The position numbers were made by a program, and so were the translations under genes. This document shows positions 43,046 to 50,787 of a DNA stretch of 64,000 nt, in pieces. Under the pieces are notes generated by a model. It was given only the letters and a program-made list of their open reading frames with translations. It was not told where the DNA came from and searched no databases. Position 1 is the stretch's first letter. The number at the start of each line of letters is the position of its first letter. The stretch is from Ensifer sp. IC3342 (lineage in GTDB: Bacteria; Pseudomonadota; Alphaproteobacteria; Rhizobiales; Rhizobiaceae): contig NZ_JADYVE010000008.1 in NCBI RefSeq assembly GCF_020193655.1, positions 1-64,000 on the forward strand. The letters run 5' to 3'.

Positions 43046-44038
43046 TCAATCAGCCGCTTTGCCAAGCGTGTCGGCCACGTAAGCACCGCGTTGACCCATT
43101 GGCCGTGGTTTGCCTGTTGTCGAGTCCACCGTCGTTTGGTGCTCAAGCTCGGCATTGATGAGCGCGCCCACGATGAGGATGATCACCGAGATCCAGACCC
43201 ACATCATGAGACCGACAAGTACACCGAGAGCGCCATATGTGGCGTTATAGTTGGCGAAGTGCTCCAGGTAGAAAGAAAAGATCCAGGAGGCAGCGAGCCA
43301 CAGCAATGTGCTGAACACCGCGCCCCAGTTCAGCCATCTAAGTTTCGCCCGTTCCCTGCTTGGACCAAAACGATAAATGAGAATAGTACCGATCGTGGCA
43401 AGAAGCAGAATGGCCGGCCATCTCGCCACCCTGGTCAGGTTCTCTACCCAGCGATCGAGCCACAGATAGGCAAGCACAGCCGGCACGACGCCAATCGCAA
43501 CGATCAGGGCGACCACGAACAGCAGGGCTGCAAAGGTGAACGCAAGACGCAAGAGGGTTCTTGACAAAAAACCTCTCTTTTCCTGTTCTCCATATGCGAC
43601 ATTCATTGCGTCGAAGAGCGCCGCCATACCATTGGCCGCACTCCACAAGGAAACGAACAGGCCCGCCAGGAAGCTGATACTGAGCGTGGACGTCCGCTGA
43701 GTTGTCAGCGACTTCAACTGATCCATGATCAGATCGTAGGATCCGGGCGGCAACAACGCCTTAAGAACGCCCATATGCGTGCCGATTGCCGATGGGTCGG
43801 CGACAAGTCCGTAGATCGAGACCAGTGCCGCCAGCGCAGGAAATAGCGCCAACAGCAGATAAAAACTCACGCCGGCCGCGATCAGAACGATCCGCTCTTC
43901 GGAGATTTCGGCCACCACTCGCCAGAAGACGTCCCGCATCCCTCTCGGGGGTATTTCTCCCGGTGTCGCGGCGTCCCGGCCCCGTCCCGGCTCCGTTGCC
44001 TGCAGTCTTTCGACGAGGTCCATTTCGTTCGCAGTCAT
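43046..44038 (-). CDS. YihY/UPF0761-family inner-membrane protein
   Basis: The 330-residue protein has six likely helices. The family marks are ERIVLIAAGVSFYLLLALFPALAAL, GLFVSLWSAANGMAALFDAMNVAY, and FANYNATYGALGVLVGLMMWVWISV. These proteins were once called ribonuclease BN but are membrane proteins of unclear role. ATG 44038 is chosen; upstream frame lacks a ribosome site. The first 160 bp and the upstream region are repeated at 46743-47019. Confidence 0.9.
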   Translation of the reverse strand: MTANEMDLVERLQATEPGRGRDAATPGEIPPRGMRDVFWRVVAEISEERIVLIAAGVSFYLLLALFPALAALVSIYGLVADPSAIGTHMGVLKALLPPGSYDLIMDQLKSLTTQRTSTLSISFLAGLFVSLWSAANGMAALFDAMNVAYGEQEKRGFLSRTLLRLAFTFAALLFVVALIVAIGVVPAVLAYLWLDRWVENLTRVARWPAILLLATIGTILIYRFGPSRERAKLRWLNWGAVFSTLLWLAASWIFSFYLEHFANYNATYGALGVLVGLMMWVWISVIILIVGALINAELEHQTTVDSTTGKPRPMGQRGAYVADTLGKAAD

Positions 44039-44153
44039 GACCGGTGTCCGCTGACTTCTCAAATCGCCTTCTTCGCGCCGCACGCATTAGCAACGCCGGG
44101 GAAGGCCTTGTTCCGGCGGCCCGTCACCGCGCGTGCATATAGGGCATCGTCGG
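43881..44153. repeat. Repeat copy A: 5' end and leader of the YihY-type gene
   Basis: It matches 46743-47019 in the same orientation with few differences (for example GACGTCCCGCATCC against GACGGCCCGCGTCA). This copy is part of the intact gene. Confidence 0.85.
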
Positions 44154-44497
44154 CGGCACCCGATCACGCTCGACAAGCTGCTGAACCGGCCGAAGGTGGC
44201 GTGAACCGTGGGCGGCGGCCCGTCGGAGTTCACGCTCTTTCGCGTGAGGTCCATCTCCTGCCGGGCGATGCTCGGGCGATCCACAGCAGCGCGCACGGCC
44301 GTCAATCGGCGGCACTTGATGTGACGCGAAATATACACCGGCAATCCGGCTTGTTAGGCGACGAGGACCCAAGTTCTATAGGTTACAGGCGCCGTAAGTA
44401 ACGAACGCACCGCGCACAGACGCGCCGCAGATGTGTCAAGGGGCACCCGCGGTGCGGTATCGCCTAGTGGCTCGCTTCAAACTTCACGGGCGCGACC
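44039..44497. other. Intergenic region upstream of the YihY-type gene
   Basis: 459 bp. The left 115 bp belong to the duplicated leader. An 85-codon minus-strand frame (44087-44344) ends within the leader and shows CPICTRGDG, but has no convincing ribosome site or family. From 44345 to 44497 nothing was seen. Confidence 0.45.
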
Positions 44498-45469
44498 TTA
44501 CTCGCGCGACCCGTCACGCACTCGCTCTTTGGCGGCGTCGTGCGCCTGAAGGGCTGCGTCGCCGGTCCTGTCCAACATCTCCTGCCCGGTTGCCATCGTC
44601 TCGCCGATTGCCTCATTCGTCCTCGCGGCGAGATTGGCGCGCATGTCGTCAGCGGCCTCGCCCATGGCCTCGTCCTCCGCCTCGGTATGGGGCAGCGCAG
44701 CTCCTATCGCAGCACCGACCGCAAAGGCGAGTGCACCGCCGACGAGGGGCTGATCGCGGAAATGCTTGAGGATAGCCGCATTGAGATGCGCGCCCTCCTC
44801 CTGCAGCGATCGGCCCGCATCCTGGGCGCGGCCCGCGAGAGACTTGCCGGTATCCGCAAGGGAGCCGGAAACGCGGCTTGCCGTGGCGCCGATCTGCCGC
44901 CATGTGCTGGACGCCCAACCAGACGCCTCGTCAAACAAGGCACCGGCCTCGTTGCGTATCTCTTCGATCTGCCTTCCAGTTGCGTCGGCAAAGCCGCGAT
45001 AAATGTTGCCATTTGGGTCGACGAAGTGACCGGCCCGACGATCGGACGTGTCGGTCAAGGCCCTGAAGCGACTGCCGCCTTCATCTGTGAAGTGGCTATA
45101 GCGCTCTCCGAAGCTAGCCTCTACAGGTCCGACCCGCCTTACGGAGCCCCTAACGGTTGCGAGCGGATAGTCGTCCGCACCCTGGTCGTCCTTTAATCCG
45201 GGCGCGCGTGACCCTGGATTTGCGAGCAGCCAGGCGAGGCTCACACCCATCAAGGCAACGGGTATCGGATTTGACTTGAGCGCAACACCGAGATTGCTGA
45301 GATATTCAGCTCCCCCGCTCGTCTTGGCATATTCGAGCATCTCGTCCATCAACTGTCCCGGGGACATCCGTTCCTGGATGGCGTGAAGCTTTTCTTCAAT
45401 GCGTTGACGATCGGCCTCGATCTCCCGCTGCAGCTCGGCAGACGAATGCGTGTGAGAAGAATCGTTCAT
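44498..45469 (-). CDS. DUF3618-domain protein
   Basis: The 323-residue protein begins with a DUF3618 motif (AELQREIEADRQRIEEKLHA and MSPGQLMDEMLEYAK), then a likely helix at VALMGVSLAWLLANPG, a long amphipathic section of alpha-helical repeats, and a second helix (LVGGALAFAVGAAIGAALP) near the C-terminus. It is the last gene of a three-gene operon with DUF1469 and DUF883-like proteins, overlapping the former by 4 bp. Such trios resemble enterobacterial yqjD-yqjE-yqjK and are envelope proteins linked to stress; the exact role is unknown. Confidence 0.85.
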   Translation of the reverse strand: MNDSSHTHSSAELQREIEADRQRIEEKLHAIQERMSPGQLMDEMLEYAKTSGGAEYLSNLGVALKSNPIPVALMGVSLAWLLANPGSRAPGLKDDQGADDYPLATVRGSVRRVGPVEASFGERYSHFTDEGGSRFRALTDTSDRRAGHFVDPNGNIYRGFADATGRQIEEIRNEAGALFDEASGWASSTWRQIGATASRVSGSLADTGKSLAGRAQDAGRSLQEEGAHLNAAILKHFRDQPLVGGALAFAVGAAIGAALPHTEAEDEAMGEAADDMRANLAARTNEAIGETMATGQEMLDRTGDAALQAHDAAKERVRDGSRE

Positions 45470-45885
45470 CGCACCTGCTCCTTCAACACATCCACGTCGC
45501 GCTGCAGGGACGCTGCCGTCCGGTCCAGCTTGAGGCTGCTGGCTTTCAGCGTCGACAGACCACGCGAGATCATTGCCCAGGCGAGCAGGCCCACGACGAC
45601 GCCGACGATAGCGGCCGACAACGCTTCCGCATTCGGCTCAGTGATGCCGCGCGTCATGAGAAACGCGGCCAGTCCCTGGACCACCGCGGTCAACAGCACA
45701 CCAATGGCACCAATCGCGAAGATTAGACCGACAAGGAGCGTCTCGAGGCTCCCTGTCGCACGGTCCAAGGTCTCGGATGCCTCGGTCTTTGCCAGATCAA
45801 TTTCCTTGCGGAAAAGCCCGGATATGTCCGTCACCAAACCGGTCATCAACTCCGATAGGGGACGGTCGTCCCGATAGTTAGTCAT
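45466..45885 (-). CDS. DUF1469 / holin-X-like membrane protein
   Basis: The 139-residue protein has an amphipathic N-terminus (LSELMTGLVTDISGLFRKEIDLAKTEA) and two helices (LLVGLIFAIGAIGVLLTAVV; ALSAAIVGVVVGLLAWAMIS), then a charged tail with a coiled coil. It is like E. coli YqjE. ATG 45885 overlaps the end of the upstream gene by 8 bp, so translation is coupled. A fragment of its C-terminus is repeated at 42258. Confidence 0.88.
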   Translation of the reverse strand: MTNYRDDRPLSELMTGLVTDISGLFRKEIDLAKTEASETLDRATGSLETLLVGLIFAIGAIGVLLTAVVQGLAAFLMTRGITEPNAEALSAAIVGVVVGLLAWAMISRGLSTLKASSLKLDRTAASLQRDVDVLKEQVR

Positions 45886-46489
45886 TGCGTTGAAGCTCCT
45901 CAAAATTCCACCCGCCTTCACCTGCTCGGTCGCTTGATGACGGCAATGTGGCAGAGGGTTGGGAAACGGTCCGTTGAGTGCGACGTCGGGCTGAGGCGGT
46001 CAGAAACCGACTGGCGGCCAGGCCCGCGATCGCTGCCATGCCGAGGAATGCGAGCGGTTGCTTTCGGCCGAAGTCTTCAGCCATCCCCGCGATTTCGCCG
46101 AGATCGCGGCCCTCGGCGTCGCTTGCAAAGCCGCGGAGCGATGTGCCGATCTGTTGCGCGTATCGGCCGATGGCCTGTTGATCCGACTGTTGAAGTTCGG
46201 CGCCCACTTTCTCAATGGCCATTGCAACGCCGCTCAATTGGCGCGCGACAACGTTCTTTTCGCGTTCTGCGGCGCGGGTTGCAGCGTCTCGGGCTTGTTC
46301 CGCCTGATCGTCTGCGAACTCTCGAATGTCATTCAGATCTTCGCGCACCGCCTGTTGCAGGTTGCGATCTGACGTGCCCTGGCCAGTTCCACCGGTTTGC
46401 GCGCCATAGGCGTCGTCGACACCTTGCGAGGTCATCACGGGCGATCGCAACGGATCGTCAGGGCTGCGGCCGCTTGGTTCATTGTTCAT
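45878..46489 (-). CDS. DUF883-like (YqjD-type) membrane-anchored protein
   Basis: The 203-residue protein has a polar N-terminus (about 40 residues), a long helical region (LQQAVREDLNDIREFADDQA; EQARDAATRAAEREKNVVAR), one C-terminal helix (PLAFLGMAAIAGLAASRFL) and a polar tail. The shape resembles ribosome-associated, inner-membrane YqjD. It is the first gene of the operon; GGGAGGAG precedes ATG 46489, and a perfect EcfG-type promoter lies 50-75 bp upstream. Confidence 0.75.
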   Translation of the reverse strand: MNNEPSGRSPDDPLRSPVMTSQGVDDAYGAQTGGTGQGTSDRNLQQAVREDLNDIREFADDQAEQARDAATRAAEREKNVVARQLSGVAMAIEKVGAELQQSDQQAIGRYAQQIGTSLRGFASDAEGRDLGEIAGMAEDFGRKQPLAFLGMAAIAGLAASRFLTASARRRTQRTVSQPSATLPSSSDRAGEGGWNFEELQRND

Positions 46490-46538
46490 TTTTCGGCTCC
46501 TCCCATGGAGTAATGGGATCGATCACATGTATGCATCA

Positions 46539-46563
46539 AACGAGCCACTTGGAACCTTGTTCC
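46539..46563 (-). promoter_or_regulatory. EcfG (RpoE2)-type promoter of the DUF883-DUF1469-DUF3618 operon
   Basis: On the minus strand GGAAC (46563-46559) is followed after 16 bp by CGTT (46542-46539). This matches the general-stress sigma consensus exactly, and lies about 50 bp before the ATG at 46489. Confidence 0.75.
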
Positions 46564-46605
46564 CTGCCGGATCCGTTTCTCAAGCATTGCAGGTGTTGCT
46601 AACCC

Positions 46606-47019
46606 CGGTGTCGCGGTCCTGGAGAGGCAGGTGCACGCGTACAGCGGTTTACAAACCTGGTTGGCGCCGTACTTCTCGCATGTACCGATGTCGGCACAGA
46701 GACCGGCATATCGTGGCGCGTCGGCCTTTCGCCAGCGCCGCTATCAGAACGATCCGCTCTTCGGAGATTTCGGCCACCACTCGCCAGAAGACGGCCCGCG
46801 TCACTCTCGGGGGTATTTCTCCCGGTGTCGCGGCGTCCTGGCCCCGTCCCGGCTCCGTAGCCCTGCGATCTATCGACGAGATTCCATTTCCTTCGCAGTC
46901 ATGACCGGTGTCCGCTGACTTCTCAAATCGGCTTCTTCGCGCCGTACGCATTAGCAACGCCGGGGAAAATACCTCGTTCCGACGGTCCGTCACCCTGCGT
47001 GCATATGGGGCACCGTGGG
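46606..47019 (-). pseudogene. Deleted second copy of the FKBP-YihY segment
   Basis: 46606-46743 resembles the FKBP upstream DNA at 42345-42480. At ATCA (about 46743-46746) the text switches directly to the YihY-type 5' end (43881 onward), ending near 47019. The FKBP gene and most of the YihY-type gene are absent. The remaining frame still encodes EPGRG, AATPGEIPPR, VFWRVVAEISEERIVLIAA. Confidence 0.85.
46956..46980 (-). promoter_or_regulatory. Consensus EcfG motif before the YihY-type remnant
   Basis: On the minus strand GGAAC (46980-46976), N16, CGTT (46959-46956). In the intact copy the same two boxes (44114-44110 and 44095-44092) are only 14 bp apart. The good promoter thus sits in front of a broken gene. 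Confidence 0.6.
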
Positions 47020-47398
47020 CAGTATTCAACCGGAAATACTCGTGCGCTGCGAATGCACTCGCTCTTGGTCGCAGTTTGACATCAAAAAAGCATGGAAGAG
47101 GCGGTAAGGGACGCGACCGAACTCGATCCCAAACCATGGACCTAAGTCGCAGCATCGGCTGCCAAAGGTCTTATCGCCGTTGACGAATATCCTTCTCGTG
47201 TCAGTTTGCGCATTGAGCGCCTACCAAAAGTGCCCCCAATGGCCCCCGTAGGCGCGCGAGGTCCCGGAGGAGGTAGCGCCCGACAGTCTCTCCCGGGCGC
47301 TGCGGGACCTCGCACCCGTCGGAGGCCCCGCCTTGTTCCGCTGCTGCAGGAACAAATCGTGGTTGAAATCGATTCCTTTTGCAGTCGTCACCCACGGG

Positions 47399-48931
47399 AT
47401 GCAAAACTTGGTTTGGAAAAGCGTATTTAGCGGAAAAACAACTGACCGAGAGGCCCGGGCGCACCGATCAATTGTCAAGGAGGCGGAAAATGCCTGGCGC
47501 AGCGTATCGACAAGGCGCTTATCCTTTCTCATCGACGCCGCCGCCTATTACGCTTGTCTCGAACGCACGTTCGAGGGGGCGGAAGAGCAGGTCTGGATAA
47601 CCGGATGGGATTTTGATCCCCGCATCAAATTGTGCCCTGACGATCCGCATGCGGAATCACTTGGCGATATGCTCGAGCGCTTGGCAGCGCAAAAGCCCAA
47701 TCTCAAGATCCGCATTCTCGTCTGGGCGATGGGGCCGATCTATTCTGGAAAGTCGCTGCGGCTGTTTCGCAAGCAGAAATGGGCCGCCCATTCCCAGATC
47801 GAACTTCGTTTCGCGAGCCATCGTGCGCTCCGCGGTTCGCATCACCAGAAGCTCATCTCCATCGACGACGGTATCGCTTTCGTCGGTGGCATCGACCTGA
47901 CTGCGCGGCGCTGGGACACGCCGGATCACCTTGCCGACAATGAGATCCGCCGCGATCCCGATGGAAAATCCTACGATCCCGTACACGACATCCAGGTGGT
48001 GCTGGATGGAGAGGCCAGCCGCGCGATTGGAGACCTCTGCCGCTCCCGCTGGGAGGCGTCCACCGGCGATGACGTCGGAGCGCCACGCGCAACGACAGTG
48101 GCGTGGCCTGCCGGTACCGTCCCGATCCTGACGAACTGCTCGGTTGCGATTGCACGCACCGAGCCAGCGATCAGCAAAGGAAGAGGCCGGCGAGAAGCGT
48201 TGCGCCTGACACTCGACGCTCTACGCAGCGCGCAGCACCACATCTACATCGAGAACCAATATTTCGCCTCGCGGAAGATCGGCGCGTTGCTTTGCCGACG
48301 CCTGAAGGAGCCGGACGGTCCGGAAATTGTCATTGTCACCACCCGCAGCTCGCATGGCTTCCTCGAGAACATTTTCATGGGGGGAAATCGCGACCGCCTC
48401 ATCCGACGGCTGAAGCAGGCTGACCGTCATGACAGGCTGCGGGTCGGCTACCCGGTCGTGCCTGCGGGCGATGGATCGGAACAGGAGGTCTTTATCCATT
48501 CCAAGGTGGTCGCGATCGACGGCCGGTTTCTCCGCGTCGGCTCATCGAATTTCAATCACCGCTCCGAAAGCCTCGACACCGAATGCGACGTCGCGGTAGA
48601 AGCCGCGAACGAAGAACAGAGTGCCGCAATCGTCAGTATTCGCAACGGACTTTTGGCGGAACATCTCGACGTCGAGACGAGCGAAGTCGAGAATGTGTTA
48701 AGGGACACTGGCTCTCTCGTCGCTGCCCTCGATAAATTGAACACCCGCCGCCGCGGCATACGGGCCTTCGATGGTGTTGACAGCGGTGGGGCGACCAACC
48801 TTGTCTGGGGTACAGGCCTTGTCGATCCGCGCAGACCTATACGGCCGTTCTACCGCATGCATAAATTGATAAGACGCTGGGGAGGTCAGGTCTTCGCCTT
48901 TCTCGCCAGATTTCTGCCGTCGTCTCGATGA
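47399..48931 (+). CDS. Phospholipase D / cardiolipin-synthase-like (ClsB type)
   Basis: The 510-residue enzyme has two HKD motifs: HHQKLISIDDG (about 160) and IHSKVVAIDGR (about 371), with GGIDLTARRWD and GSSNFNHRSE after them. It would move or cleave phosphatidyl groups at the membrane, as ClsB does. ATG 47399 is the only in-frame ATG before the conserved start (LSFLIDAAAYY); its ribosome site is weak. It overlaps the convergent YbhN-type gene by 46 bp, and with the following EEP gene forms the same functional trio as ybhP-ybhO-ybhN of E. coli. Confidence 0.9.
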   Translation: MQNLVWKSVFSGKTTDREARAHRSIVKEAENAWRSVSTRRLSFLIDAAAYYACLERTFEGAEEQVWITGWDFDPRIKLCPDDPHAESLGDMLERLAAQKPNLKIRILVWAMGPIYSGKSLRLFRKQKWAAHSQIELRFASHRALRGSHHQKLISIDDGIAFVGGIDLTARRWDTPDHLADNEIRRDPDGKSYDPVHDIQVVLDGEASRAIGDLCRSRWEASTGDDVGAPRATTVAWPAGTVPILTNCSVAIARTEPAISKGRGRREALRLTLDALRSAQHHIYIENQYFASRKIGALLCRRLKEPDGPEIVIVTTRSSHGFLENIFMGGNRDRLIRRLKQADRHDRLRVGYPVVPAGDGSEQEVFIHSKVVAIDGRFLRVGSSNFNHRSESLDTECDVAVEAANEEQSAAIVSIRNGLLAEHLDVETSEVENVLRDTGSLVAALDKLNTRRRGIRAFDGVDSGGATNLVWGTGLVDPRRPIRPFYRMHKLIRRWGGQVFAFLARFLPSSR

Positions 48932-49827
48932 ACGACGAACTCGGCAAGCGAAAGCGAAATTAACCCGAGCGGCAGCGGCAGGAAGAAATAGATCGCCCGA
49001 AACGCGACCAAAGCGCCGATGCTCGCCGAACTGCCAAGCAGGAATGCCACCGTTGCCTCGATCACACCAATGCCTCCTGGAACATGGCTGACGAGTGCCG
49101 CGGCATTGGCGCTTACATATGCTGTCGCCGTATCGAAGAAGCTCGGATTTCCGAAGGCCAGCAGCAACTGATGCAGACACGCACTGACACAAAGGAAATT
49201 GACCGTGCCAACGATCAACTGGCAGACCGCGATCGGCACCGACGGCATTTCGAACCTCCAGCGAAATACCCGAACGGATCCCTTGAGGAAGTACGCAAGA
49301 ATCAGGTAACCGCTCGAGACTGCAATGCAGGTCGCGCCGAAGATGAGGACACCCGTTTGCGACAATCCGATGATCCGCGCGGCACCCGCCGGCATGATCA
49401 GACAACAAAGACCGGCCAATGTGATAAGACCCAGGCCGACGGTAACTCCACAGAAGAGAATGATCTTTGCGACCTCTTCGGCATTCAGCCCCCAGCGCGA
49501 ATAGAACCGATACCGGATAGGCCCGCTGCTCAAAGCCGCGGCTCCGACATTGTGGCCGATCGCAAGGCTAGTGAACGAGGCGATCGCGACTTGTGTGTAG
49601 GCAAGCTTTCGCCCGACGTAACGCACGGCCAGCGCATCGAAGAATGTCAGACAAAAATAAGATAGGAAGACGAAGCCGACAGCGGTGAGCAGATGTCCCG
49701 GAGGGATCTGCCTGATCGAGGCCGCGATCTCGCCCACGCTGTACTTGCTGAGGGTGCGATAGATCAACCAGCCCACCAGAATGATGGCGGCAATGACAAT
49801 CAATCTTGCAAGAAGCCTCATGGCCAT
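48886..49827 (-). CDS. YbhN/UPF0104-type integral membrane protein
   Basis: This protein of about 313 residues has seven or eight helices (LIVIAAIILVGWLIYRTL at the start). It shows the lysylphosphatidylglycerol-synthase transmembrane-region motifs FTSLAIGHNVGAAALSSGPIRYR and ANAAALVSHVPGGIGVIEA. In this family the membrane part alone may move lipids across the membrane. ATG 49827 or 49821 is likely; no strong ribosome site. It converges on the phospholipase-D gene and is divergent from the EEP gene. Confidence 0.88.
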   Translation of the reverse strand: MAMRLLARLIVIAAIILVGWLIYRTLSKYSVGEIAASIRQIPPGHLLTAVGFVFLSYFCLTFFDALAVRYVGRKLAYTQVAIASFTSLAIGHNVGAAALSSGPIRYRFYSRWGLNAEEVAKIILFCGVTVGLGLITLAGLCCLIMPAGAARIIGLSQTGVLIFGATCIAVSSGYLILAYFLKGSVRVFRWRFEMPSVPIAVCQLIVGTVNFLCVSACLHQLLLAFGNPSFFDTATAYVSANAAALVSHVPGGIGVIEATVAFLLGSSASIGALVAFRAIYFFLPLPLGLISLSLAEFVVHRDDGRNLARKAKT

Positions 49828-49851
49828 ACGCACTGTTCCCACACCTCCATC

Positions 49852-49877
49852 GGAACGAAAAGCAGCTCCCGCGTGTT
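49852..49877 (+). promoter_or_regulatory. Possible EcfG-like promoter of the EEP gene
   Basis: GGAAC (49852-49856) then TT after 19 bp (49876-49877). It fits the loose consensus but ends only 30 bp before the start codon, so support is modest. Confidence 0.35.
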
Positions 49878-49907
49878 CCAAAAATGCGAGACCACCGAAA
49901 TGAGATC

Positions 49908-50651
49908 ATGCGACGGCGGATACGCTTCCTCACCTATAACGTGCACAGTTGCTTCGGCATCGACCGCAAGCTCGACCCCGTCCGTATCGCTACCGTCATC
50001 AGCGAGTGCCGGCCGGATATTATCGCCTTGCAAGAGGTGGATGTCGGTCGCGCGCGCAGCGGCGGAATTGACCAGGCGCACATGATTGCCGCGCATCTGC
50101 AGATGGAGGCGCAATTTCATCCGGCTCTCCACCTGAAGGACGAAAAATATGGAGATGCGGTCTTGACTGCATTGCCCATGCGCCTGATCAAAGCCGGCGC
50201 CCTGCCGTCCGTCGGAGAGTCCCGAGGGGCGCTCTGGGTGGAAGTCGATCTGGCCGACATAAACCTTCAAATCGTCGTTACGCACCTCGGACTGCGCGGT
50301 TCCGACCGCGTGCGCCAGGCAACGACGCTTTTGGGACCAGGCTGGCTCGGCGGAATGGATCACCGGGAGGCGCCCGTGGTCCTGGCAGGCGACCTCAACG
50401 CGACGCCTCGCTCGGCGGCCTACAAGCTCGTGGCCCGACAGCTTAGAGATGCGCAGCTGCAGACGGATGCGAAGCCGCGGCCGACCTTCCCCTCGAGATT
50501 GCCTCTCTTGAGGATAGATCATGTCTTCGTCGGTGAAGAAATAGACGTGACGCGTTGCGAGGTGCACAATACCGCCCTGGCGCGCGTCGCCTCCGATCAT
50601 CTACCGCTCGTCGTAGAACTGGAGATCGATCTCTCCAAGGGACAAGACTGA
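49908..50651 (+). CDS. Endonuclease/exonuclease/phosphatase-family protein (YbhP type)
   Basis: The 247-residue protein has the EEP metal-site motifs in order: FLTYNVHSCFGID, IIALQEVDVGR, VVTHLGLRGSDR, VVLAGDLNATP and the final SDHLPLVVEL with its catalytic His. There is no signal peptide. ATG 49908 is preferred to ATG 49884 by the placing of the first strand. YbhP-type proteins are co-encoded with cardiolipin synthase; their substrate may be a phosphodiester or lipid headgroup. Confidence 0.88.
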   Translation: MRRRIRFLTYNVHSCFGIDRKLDPVRIATVISECRPDIIALQEVDVGRARSGGIDQAHMIAAHLQMEAQFHPALHLKDEKYGDAVLTALPMRLIKAGALPSVGESRGALWVEVDLADINLQIVVTHLGLRGSDRVRQATTLLGPGWLGGMDHREAPVVLAGDLNATPRSAAYKLVARQLRDAQLQTDAKPRPTFPSRLPLLRIDHVFVGEEIDVTRCEVHNTALARVASDHLPLVVELEIDLSKGQD

Positions 50652-50787
50652 TGCACAGAGGTGTAAAACAGATGGGTTTCTGGCCATCGACGCGGGCGAG
50701 CGGGCATAACAAGGCAAGATCCCGACCACCCGAAGACCCGACCCACGACGGGCGCCAAGGGCCTCCCGCGCTCGGCTGTGTGCTGGC

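Larger units (their letters stand above)
46490..47398. other. Large intergenic region upstream of the phospholipase-D gene
   Basis: 909 bp with no intact gene. It holds an EcfG promoter (46539-46563), the duplicated remnant (46606-47019), and a second consensus EcfG motif at 46956. From 47020 to 47398 nothing was recognised beyond a weak GGAAC-N19-TT at 47349. Confidence 0.6.

Noticed and set aside
44087..44344. 85-codon minus-strand frame with CPICTRGDG
   Set aside because: No ribosome site or known family, and it runs into the duplicated leader.
45466..45885. Prophage holin
   Set aside because: Although the family is called holin-X-like, no phage gene is nearby and it sits in a YqjD/YqjE-type trio.
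47477..47600. AAGGAGG followed by ATG (about 47490) inside the phospholipase-D gene
   Set aside because: The frame differs from the conserved phospholipase-D frame and ends after about 37 codons; judged a chance ribosome-like site.
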